From Peromyscus leucopus (taxonomy: Eukaryota; Chordata; Mammalia; Rodentia; Cricetidae), in the NCBI RefSeq assembly GCF_004664715.2, contig NC_051082.1, forward strand, positions 8,190,498 through 8,254,497: 64,000 bases of DNA. The letters are read 5' to 3'. This document shows, piece by piece, positions 56,298-64,000 of the stretch. Under the pieces are notes generated by a model. It saw only the letters and a program-made list of their open reading frames with translations, had not been told where the DNA came from and made no database searches. A program made the translations under genes and the position numbers. Within the stretch, counting starts at the first letter, position 1. Every line of letters begins with the position of its first letter.

Positions 56298-57040
56298 GTG
56301 ACATTACTTTCTGTAATCAAAATTTTGATAATTTTTTAATCAAAATTATCTATTTCTCTGTATCAGTAAAGAGCCCCCTCCTCCCACCCCAGGACTCTGA
56401 TGCCACGGGGCTGTCTCCTGCCTTCCGTCCCCACCACATCCAAGTTCTTACTTCCCATGGCAGCTACTTTTCAGGTTTATAGACATTTTCTCTATTTGTT
56501 CTTTCTTCCATATTTCTAAACAGCATATTTATACTGTGCTGTAAATGTTTCAGTTTTAGATGACGGGAGAACTTAGCCTTCGTCCATACAACACAGATTC
56601 TCCTCCCATCTCCCAGATCCAACCGCATCATCATTTCTGGTTAGCTAACAGCTAGACTTCCATGATGATGATGTGTGTGACTCACAGCTGTGACTTCCAG
56701 TAGACTGATTAAATTTGCTTTATCCATGTGACATTGTGTCCCCCCCAGAGTAAATAACGGCTTCATGTCTTCTATTAACCTGTGTAATTCATTCTCATAT
56801 TCTCTCCCGGAACCATAAATATTCCCCTCAATATGTTCAGACCCGCCGGAGGGTCTTCTGTCTCGTCTCCCTGAAGCCTCCCTATCAGCCACAGGAGACG
56901 ACACTTCACACATAAACCCACATGGCTCATCATGTCTCAAGTGGGAACTGGACTCACATATGTCCACTGTCCTGTAAACTGCTCTTAAAACCCAATAGAT
57001 GTAAGGTCATTACATATATTATTCCCAGGCTTAGGGCAGC
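56298..57040. other. SINE-free AT-rich block
   Basis: Includes the perfect palindrome atcaaaattttgat (56316-56329). No exon recognised. Confidence 0.4.
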
Positions 57041-57047
57041 CCCAAGC

Positions 57048-57098
57048 TATTCTCCTGCCTCAGCCTCCCGAGTAGCTGGGACTACAGACGCACACGGA
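57048..57098 (-). repeat. 7SL/Alu-like (FLAM-like) fragment
   Basis: About 45 nt on the plus strand (including ctcagcctcccgagtagctg and ggactacag) is the reverse complement of the 7SL RNA 5' domain and Alu head. It is much closer to 7SL/Alu than to the B1 copies here. It is a short fragment without an A-tail, so probably an old monomer relic. Confidence 0.6.
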
Positions 57099-57148
57099 GG
57101 ATTCTGAACAACAGCCCCCCACCACTGCCCCACCCCTACCCCCCACCA

Positions 57149-57223
57149 CCAGAGCTGAGGATCGAACCCAGGACCTTGTGCTTGCTAGGCAAGCGCTCTA
57201 CCACTGAGCTAAATCCCTAACCC
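57149..57223 (-). repeat. ID element (BC1-related), near-complete
   Basis: The reverse complement reads ggggttagggatttagctca, gtggtagagcgcttgcctag and gttcgatcctcagc, a near-consensus ID element with intact A/B-box-like sequence (tRNA-Ala-derived). A C/A-rich tract on its left is the tail side. Confidence 0.9.
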
Positions 57224-57224
57224 C

Positions 57225-57688
57225 ATGAACAAGAGTCTTTAGACCCACACTGCTGTCCGTTGTGCCTCAGTGAGAGCTGGTACTCTGATGGTTTCTTTTC
57301 TGGCACCATGCTGGAAATTCATTTACCTCTTACACAGCAAAATTAATACGTGTGCAGGTTTCTAAATTCTGCGTCACATTTCAAAATCTAAGATCATGAA
57401 AACACACAGCCACATCTGCGTTGGTTAACTGGTTTGAATTGCTCTCCATAAAACTCAGAATTGCTTCGGCATACTGAGCGAGGCCTAGGAGTTTGCCCCA
57501 CCTGACTGACCTTGAGTGGCCAGTGCCTGCCATCATGTCCCTTTTTAAGGTGATGTGAAACGTAGCCCACATCTTATGCTCACGCCTACCCATGTTTGGT
57601 TCCATTGCTGAGAACAGCCATCCTATTTCATTCTGTCTATTCTAGTCCCAGACCTTAACGGCTGATTTGCTTTAGTTTAAAACCATTT
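57225..57688. other. Unique intronic segment
   Basis: No repeat or exon recognised. Confidence 0.4.
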
Positions 57689-57689
57689 A

Positions 57690-57752
57690 TCTATCAATCA
57701 ATCTATCTGTCTGTCTGTCTGTCTTTCCATCTGTCTGTCTATCTATCTATCT
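57690..57752. repeat. (CTGT)n/(CTAT)n repeat
   Basis: Imperfect tetranucleotide repeats ctatctgtctgtctgtctgt, then ctgtctgtctatctatctat. Confidence 0.9.
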
Positions 57753-57804
57753 TACATGGCTAGTCTTAGTTTAAACCATTTATTTATTTATTCACTCATT
57801 TATT

Positions 57805-57888
57805 TTACACAGGGTCTCACTGGCCTCAGAGACTCACCTGCCTCTGCCTCATGAGTTCTGGGATTAAAGGTTTGGACCACCACGCCCA
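57805..57888 (-). repeat. B1 fragment
   Basis: acacagggtctcactggcct and ttctgggattaaaggtttgg. Confidence 0.7.
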
Positions 57889-57932
57889 TCTCTCTCTCTC
57901 TTTTTTAAAGTTATAAAATTGTTACTACACAG

Positions 57933-58108
57933 CCAGGCATTGGTGGCACACACCTTTAATCCCAGCACTCAGGAGGCAGAGCCAGGCAGATCTCTGTGAG
58001 TTCGAGGCCAGCCTGGGCTACAGAGCGAAATCCAGGACAGCCACCAAAACTACACAGAGAAACCCTGTCTTGAAAAACCAAAAAAAAAAAAAAAAAAAAG
58101 AAAGAAAG
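57933..58108 (+). repeat. B1 SINE, young
   Basis: Plus-oriented full-length B1, tail A20 then gaaagaaag. Target duplication aattgtta[c/t]tacac at 57918-57931 and 58109-58122. Confidence 0.95.
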
Positions 58109-58124
58109 AATTGTTATTACACTT

Positions 58125-58277
58125 TACTTATTGAATTTACGAATGTGTGGAGTGGGTTTTAAGTCAGAGGACAGCTTCCAGGTGTCAGTTTTCTCTTTCT
58201 GTCGTGTGGGTTCCAGGTGTGGAACTCAGGCCGTCAGGCTTACTGGTGACTTCTTTACCCGCCATCTCACTGGGCTT
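58125..58277 (-). repeat. B3-type SINE
   Basis: aagtcagaggacagcttcca, ctgtcgtgtgggttccagg and cgccatctcactgggctt. Confidence 0.8.
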
Positions 58278-58280
58278 ACA

Positions 58281-58325
58281 CTTTCTTTTCTTTTCTTTTC
58301 TTTTCTTTCTTTCTTTCTTTCTTTT
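58281..58325. repeat. (TTTTC)n(TTTC)n
   Basis: Short pyrimidine microsatellite. Confidence 0.9.
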
Positions 58326-58610
58326 TATTGATTCTTTGTGGATTTCACATCATGCATTCTGATCCCACTTATCTCATCCCCTCATATCTGCCCTCTGCCC
58401 TTGTCACTGCCCCCAAATCAAAATTAAAAAACAAAACCAAAAACAGAAAAAAGGAACAGTCTTGTTGTGGAAGCTGTAGTGTGGCCCATTGAGACCCGCA
58501 GTCTACCCTTTCATCCATTCGTCTTTACTTGCAAGTCTTTGGTCTGACTCCAGGCCTCTGGTTTCTGCTATGCCACCGATAATCTCCAGTAATACCTGAG
58601 AGAATGCCTT
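58326..58610 (-). repeat. Rodent L1/Lx 3' UTR fragment
   Basis: tttttattgattctttgtgg, atttcacatcatgcattctg, ttgttgtggaagctgtagtg and ggcctctggtttctgctatg match the reverse complement of a rodent L1 3' UTR. Confidence 0.7.
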
Positions 58611-58804
58611 CTTGGTTTTTCCCCTAACTGTCCCTAGCTATGTGTTTATGGTTCTGATGTCTGTTCTTCCAGATTGAATTGGAAAACTATAACCCCCAAA
58701 TTAAATCTCTCCCTCCTGTCACTTGTTTTTAGGCAACCTGGAATTTAAAATTAATTTATGTATTTTAACTGTTGGGGTAAATCAGAATAATCATACTTTT
58801 TTTC

Positions 58805-58945
58805 TTCAAACGGGTCTCATTGTACAACTCTGCCTGGCCTGAAACTCACTCTGTAGACCAGGCTGACCAGGAAGGAACTAAGAGACCCACCTGCCTCTGT
58901 CTCCAAGTGCTGGGATTAAAGGCGTGGGCCACCACCACCCTGGAG
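58805..58945 (-). repeat. B1 SINE, diverged
   Basis: acgggtctcattgtacaact and gtgctgggattaaaggcgtg. Confidence 0.85.
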
Positions 58946-59132
58946 GTCTTTTCTTTATGTAATTTTTTTCTTTGTAATTAAAATAAATAAATAAAAGGTT
59001 GATTATAAAACATAGTGGAGACATGATGTAAGATCTTTCTGTTACCATCCGGGTCAAAATTATTATTTTTAATTAAAATAATACAGTAACGCACCATATA
59101 GACAACTTCAGTGAAATAAGTCACCAGTCTAG

Positions 59133-59275
59133 CTGGTCAAAGTGGAGCACACCTATAATCCCAGAAGCAGGGGGAATCTCTGAGTTCAAAGCCAGCCTGG
59201 TGTCTACATAGATGGGCTAGCCAGGGCTACATAGTTAGATCCTGTCTCAAGAAAAAAGAAAGAAAAGGGGAAAAA
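59133..59275 (+). repeat. B1 SINE, diverged
   Basis: gtggagcacacctataatcc and gccagggctacatagttaga. Confidence 0.8.
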
Positions 59276-59280
59276 AGTTA

Positions 59281-60122
59281 TGAATCTAAAAATCCCCCCC
59301 AAAAAAAATTAAAAAATAAAAATTCCCCAAACCTTTGCACTATCATAATCATTCCCACTCTATGTACTTCGGGCAGATGTTTCTAGATTTTTCCTTTATC
59401 GTGCCTGATGTTCATGTCATTATATGACTGTTTTGTCTGTTTGTTTGTGACCTGAGCTGGCCCTCTGATCCTCCTGCTCTCACCTCCTGGGCCACTGAGA
59501 TTGCAGGTGCGCTTGCCATCACCGCTGCATCTGTGAGGCTGCATGCAGATTAGACTCTATACCTTCCGCTTTCACAGGACATCCTCCCCAGGGGTCCGCT
59601 TGACTCATATCAGCCAGCCAGAAATCACAGGCGAGATGGAACCCGTTCCTTTTCCGATGGACATCCGGGCCGTTTCTAAACGGGTGGACTCACAAACCGT
59701 GCTCTAATTCTCCTCGCAAACAGCAGCGGTTCATTTTCGATTCATTGACTCTGACTCCGGCCGAGCAGCCCACTTTCTTCCTGCACTCTGGAGCGGTGGG
59801 CAGGTCCTCTCCTTGAGCAGCTGTTTTACAGTGACAGAGCAGTGTGCTGGCTGGAGTTGATGGCTGGAGTTGATAGAAAGTGTTGGAGGATCCAGAGTAA
59901 ACTGCTAGCCGCCTGGGGAAGTGGGGTGGGGGGAGCGGGGAGGGAACAAAGTAAATGGCTTACAAGCTAGGCAAAAAGATACATTTTAGCAAGAGAAGAG
60001 ACAAAGGGGTGAAAAATCCCAGGGGTAGCCCTGGTTGCTACCTTATCATTCATGTGCTGGAGCATCAACTTTAGGAAATGTTGGTGAGTGTTGAAGTTAT
60101 GTAAATATATCTTTAAAGCCTA
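59281..60122. other. Unique intronic segment
   Basis: An old B1-like patch near 59450-59530 (gctggccctctgatcctcct). The remainder is unique, with a small CpG-containing stretch at 59.6-59.77 kb. Confidence 0.4.
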
Positions 60123-60124
60123 TA

Positions 60125-60283
60125 GTGGGGCCGGCAAGATGGCTCAGTGGGGAAAGGGGCTTGCTGCCAAGCCCGATGACCGGAGTTCGATCCCAGAACC
60201 ACACTCAGGAGAGAGAGAGAGAGAATGGATGCTACAAAGTTGTCCTCTGACATATTAAATGTATAAAATAAAAACGAATGAAA
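60125..60283 (+). repeat. B3-type SINE
   Basis: ggggccggcaagatggctca, aagcccgatgaccggagttc, aagttgtcctctgacat, and a short (GA)n inside. Confidence 0.92.
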
Positions 60284-60369
60284 GCAACAGCAAAAATCAC
60301 AAATCTCTCTACGTTCACTCCATTGTCCTACACCTGTCATCCCATATTCTGAACAGTTAGTTAGTTAAT

Positions 60370-60777
60370 CGTTGTCTTCATTAGGGTTCCCGTTGCTGGG
60401 ATAAGACACCATGACCAAGAGCGGCTTGGGGAGGAACGGGTTTATTTGGCCCACAGTTCAGTTCCGCTCTCTCGCTAAGGGAAATCGGAGCAGAAACACA
60501 AACAGGGCAGGATCCCGGAGGCAGGAGCTGATGCAGAGGCCACGGAGGGGTGCTGCTGACTGGCTCGCTGAGCCTGGTGTCTTATACCATTGAGGACTAC
60601 CGACCTAGGGGTGCCATCACCCACAGTGGGCTAGGCCCTACCCACACATCAATCGTTGGTCAAGGAAATTCACCACAGGCTCGGCCACAGGCCAGTCTGG
60701 TGGGGGCATTTTCTCAACTGAGGTTCCCCAAATGACTAGCTTGTGGCAAGTTGACATAAAACTAGCCAGCACAACCA
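60370..60777 (-). mobile_element. hAT/URR1-like DNA transposon
   Basis: Minus-oriented: cattagggttcccgttgctg, gacaccatgaccaagagcgg, ttgacataaaactagccagc. Opposite orientation to the copy at 50196-50611. Confidence 0.75.
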
Positions 60778-60789
60778 TGGGGGGGGGGT

Positions 60790-61745
60790 GCGATGCCAAG
60801 TTTTATTAGTATACAAACTAGAGCATATTCAGTATTTGACTTACTATGTCTAAGTTGTAGAAATCTGTCATAAATTACTTCAGGCGCCAGCCTCTCCACT
60901 GTCCCCAGAAATCTGTCATCGTCTCAGGCTAAATCTGTGTCCAGTAAACCTCAGATCCCTCCCTTCCTCCCTGTCCAGGACCTACAGTCCCAGATCCTGC
61001 ATCAGTGACATTGCCTCGCAGAACTGATTTTTGAAAGAAATGCAGTATTCAATAGTTGGCACCTCCCTCTCTGCCAGGTGCGTTCCTTTGCCCCCAACCC
61101 CCCACCTCCTTCAGGAGATCCCTGCCCTTCAGGAGTGGCTGCACTGAGGTCCGTTTACCATTTCCATATGCTTGTTCCATATGCCTGTTTATACGTCCTT
61201 CACAAGAGACACGAAGTTGCGCCAAATTCCGCTTGAGTTCCGTTTGTCCTAAGTGCAGATCTTCAACCTGCTTTCTCTCATCTGGTTTTGCTATTGAGCA
61301 ACTCAGATGAATTTGTTGATGTAAGCCCAAGTTTGGCTTTAGGTCTGATGACCATGCCACAGTCCTCTCCTCTATGGAGGGATATCCACCACGTCTTTTA
61401 CGTTTACCATTACAGCAGCCGCTCAGTCCCGGCGCGGGTGCTCAAGTCAGGCTACATGCACACCCTCAACCTCCCCAGCTCTTGCCGGCAGCTTATGCTC
61501 ACGAGTGCCGTCAGGAAGGTCCTTGTACTTACTCCTGAGCGAAACTCCAGTCTTGATAATGTCTGGTAATCCTTGTGATGGAAAACTGAGCTAGGATTTC
61601 AGCTCCGGAATGAATTGATGGGATCGCATGGGACGGGTTATTCCTGCTGTCTGAACCTCCTCCTCCAAAGCAAGGTCTTTGCCTTGGTATCCTGTGGTCT
61701 TACTGTGGATGAAGTGTGTGCAGAGGAGAAGAACCATACCTTTAT
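60790..61745. other. SINE-free intronic block
   Basis: About 950 nt with no repeat or exon recognised. Several small open frames look like chance. Confidence 0.4.
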
Positions 61746-61751
61746 TTTTTT

Positions 61752-61900
61752 GTTTGTTTGTTTTTTGAGAAAGGGTCTCACTATGCAGCCCTAGCTGGTC
61801 TGAAGTTCACTAACTAAACCAGGCTGGCCTCGAATTCAGCAATCTGTCTGCCTTACTTCCTGAGTGCCGGGATGAAAGGCGTGGGCCAGTGCAATGGCTT
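61752..61900 (-). repeat. B1 SINE
   Basis: ttttttgagaaagggtctca through gagtgccgggatgaaaggcg. Confidence 0.85.
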
Positions 61901-61931
61901 GAGCCACACGGTTTTTGTTTTATTTCATTTT

Positions 61932-62085
61932 GTTCTCCTTGGTTTTTCCAGATAGGCTTTCTCTGTGTAGCCCTGGCTGTCCTGGAACTCACTCTATAGA
62001 CCAGGCTGGCCTCGAACTCATGGAGATCTCCTACTTCTGCCTCCTGGGATTAAAGGAATGTGCCACCTCTACCACCTGGCAGAGC
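61932..62085 (-). repeat. B1 SINE
   Basis: ttggtttttccagataggct through gccacctctaccacctggc. gagcc[a/g]cac lies on both sides. Confidence 0.9.
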
Positions 62086-62335
62086 CGCACTTTTAAAAAT
62101 GAAATAAGAGATAATAAATAACAAACACCATCAAAATCTTAGAAATACAGAAGTTTAGTGCCTAATCATCCTCATCTCAGTTTACAAGTCATTTTCATGT
62201 GCTGCATAGTTTTTAAATTGCTTCTTATCTGGCTGTGTCTTTATCACATGGTCAAGATTATTATTTTGCTTTCTACAGTGCTGGGGACCCAATCTGGAGA
62301 CTCATGTATCTAGGAATCCCAGTTTACATCCTGTT

Positions 62336-62533
62336 TTTTTGTTGTTGTTTTGGGTTTTGTTTGTTTGTTTGTTTGGTTGGTTGGTTGGTTTTTTTGAGAC
62401 AGGGTTTCTTTATGTAGCTTTGAAGCCTTTCCTGGATCTCTCTCTCTGTAGACCAGGCTGGCCTGGAACCCACAGAGATCTGCCTGGCTCTGCCTCCCAA
62501 GTGCTGGGATTAAACCCTAATCCCACCGCTCGG
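62336..62533 (-). repeat. B1 SINE with GTTT/GGTT tail
   Basis: The T-rich tail has become tttgtttgtttgtttggttgg, then full-length minus B1. The flanks cccagtttac[a/t][t/c]cctgtt are an imperfect target duplication of about 17 bp, starting at 62319 and 62534. Confidence 0.93.
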
Positions 62534-62535
62534 CC

Positions 62536-62860
62536 CAGTTTACTCCCTGTTACTGTGATTAACACCACGACCAAAAGCAATTTAGCAGAGTCAAACCCTG
62601 AGTTCAGCTTAGGTCCCTGCCCAGCACCCAAGCAAGGCAAGGCAGGGAGCTTGGGAAGCCTGCTTACTGGCTGGCACCTCTGGCTTGCTCAGCTAGCTTT
62701 CTTGTATAGAGAGTTCAAGCCCACCTCAGCTCCACCTGTTGTGGTCTGTGTCTTCCTACATCAGTTAGCAATCAAGAAAGACAGACATGCTCATAGACAT
62801 CCCAGGTGACTCTAGGTTTATGGCAAGTTGACAGCTGGAGCTGACTGTGACAGGAGATAA
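62536..62860 (-). mobile_element. hAT/URR1-like DNA transposon, diverged
   Basis: ctgttactgtgattaacacc, accaaaagcaatttagc, then gtttatggcaagttgacagc. Interrupted at its left end by the preceding B1. Confidence 0.6.
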
Positions 62861-63018
62861 GGACTGTACCAGTAGCCTGCGGGCTTAAAGGATATCTTAC
62901 AATGCAAAATAAGGAATTTAATTTGCATTTGAGTTAATAAGCCTGTTGGACAACAACCTAGATTTCACACAGGACATGGACTTGGGAATGAAGCATGTTC
63001 AGAGTGACAGGTACAGGA

Positions 63019-63023
63019 CGCGC

Positions 63024-63077
<54 letters not shown>
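63019..63077. repeat. (CG)3(TG)n microsatellite
   Basis: gcgcgcg followed by about 25 TG units. Alternating purine-pyrimidine, prone to Z-DNA. Confidence 0.95.
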
Positions 63078-63082
<5 letters not shown>

Positions 63083-63542
63083 AGAAACTCAAATGTCACG
63101 GCTGGGAGATTTGTATATTGTAGCCTTGGAAGGTCCTAGAACTTCCTCCTGAGCCTGATTTTGGACCCACCCCTGGCTGATTCATTTGAAGAGCAAGGAG
63201 GCTTAGCAACAGGCAGGTTGTGACGAATGCTTTGTGAAGGGCAGAGATGACTTGGAGGGCAGCTGTGGTCAATACCCCCATGGCTGAGTCACCAAAGCGG
63301 AGTCCGTCGTCGCTCTCTCCTGAGAAGTCCCTCTGGCACTCTTTCATCTGAAAGTTTTGGTTTTCGTTTCCCTAACTCTCAGCCCCCGTGCAGAGTCATT
63401 CCTGTCCTGTAAGCTCAGCCCAGTGAGGCGGTTGCTATTGACCCAGCCTGGCAGTGAAGCCCTGCAGAGCAGTCTCCCCTCGGCTTTAATGGGCTCGAAT
63501 GCCTTCCATGTGGAATAGCTCACCTTCCCTCTTAATTGACAC

Positions 63543-63772
63543 CCGCTGCAGAGGTGGCTGAGTGATTAAGAGCATTGACTACCCATGCAAAGGACTCAGA
63601 CCTGATTCCCACCACCTACATCCGAAGGTGTAAGCTCAGAACCATCTCCAGTCTTGGGAGACCTGGCTCCCCCTTCGGGCCTCTGTGGGCACCAGACATG
63701 CACATAGCACACAGACGTACAGGCAAAACACCTCCCATAGGCATAGAATAACTAAATCTAAAAATAAGTTTA
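63543..63772 (+). repeat. B2 SINE, diverged
   Basis: agaggtggctgagtgattaa, gacctgattcccaccacct and ccccttcgggcctctgtggg. Confidence 0.75.
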
Positions 63773-63814
63773 ATTTATACGGGAATTTTGTTTGATGGCT
63801 TGCGTTTTATTCAT

Positions 63815-63992
63815 TTATCATTCATCTATCTATTTGGTGGAAATATGGGGCCAGGGGAGGGGCATGCCATGGCACACACATGGAGGTCAGAGGACACCTT
63901 TCAGGAGTCAGTCCTCAGCATGTCCCGAGGATCACAACAAGGGCATCAGTCTTGGCAACAAGTTCCTTTACCATCTCTCTAACCCTGTTATG
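63815..63992 (-). repeat. B3-type SINE, diverged
   Basis: catggaggtcagaggacacc, tcttggcaacaagttccttt and accatctctctaaccctg. Confidence 0.7.
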
Positions 63993-64000
63993 AATTTTAA

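Noticed and set aside
57149..57223. Functional tRNA gene
   Set aside because: It has tRNA-derived A/B boxes but matches an ID SINE rather than a foldable tRNA, and sits beside a tail-like tract.

Overview
The window looks like nuclear DNA of a cricetid rodent (deer-mouse, vole or hamster group; genus not determined). It is dense in B1, B2, B3 and ID SINEs. Many B1 copies carry the 'ggaaaggcgcaaagctacac' variant I associate with cricetids. Rodent L1 fragments, hAT-type DNA transposons, a few MIR/L2 relics and many (TG)n, (GA)n and (CTTT)n microsatellites are also present. There are no bacterial features. Most long open frames are repeat-derived or chance frames in GC-rich or microsatellite DNA.

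The only protein-coding gene I can support directly is Suds3, on the minus strand. It encodes the SDS3 subunit of the SIN3-HDAC corepressor. Its first six coding exons lie at 10502-10643, 8274-8343, 5255-5310, 3729-3800, 1697-1716 (20 nt) and 247-403. All have consensus splice sites and compatible phases. Together they give residues 1-172 plus one base of codon 173; the rest lies beyond the left edge. Its promoter is a CpG island at about 10.4-11.1 kb.

After about 4 kb of intergenic DNA with SINEs and long purine and pyrimidine tracts, a second CpG island lies at about 14.9-15.6 kb. It has GC boxes, CCAAT boxes and a strong plus-strand splice donor. From conserved mammalian gene order this should be the divergent Taok3 promoter with noncoding exon 1. 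From 15.4 kb to the right edge the DNA would then be Taok3 5' intron. A candidate second 5' UTR exon lies at 28394-28487, with an acceptor, a GTGAGT donor and an AUG-UGA start-stop uORF. No Taok3 coding exon was recognised.

The intronic part is a mosaic of nested mobile elements. One target sequence occurs three times around an L1 fragment and an adjacent B1. A second L1 copy has a 14-bp target duplication and an internal B1. A hAT element was split by a B1 whose A-tail became a (GGAA)n microsatellite. A B2 was split by a hAT element. Other features of note are an 11-copy, 22-nt minisatellite in Suds3 intron 2, a degenerate 33-45-nt array after Taok3 exon 1 that carries splice-donor-like motifs, a Z-DNA/cruciform-prone region at 30.9-31.1 kb, and a well-kept 7SL/Alu-like patch beside a near-complete ID element at 57.05-57.22 kb.
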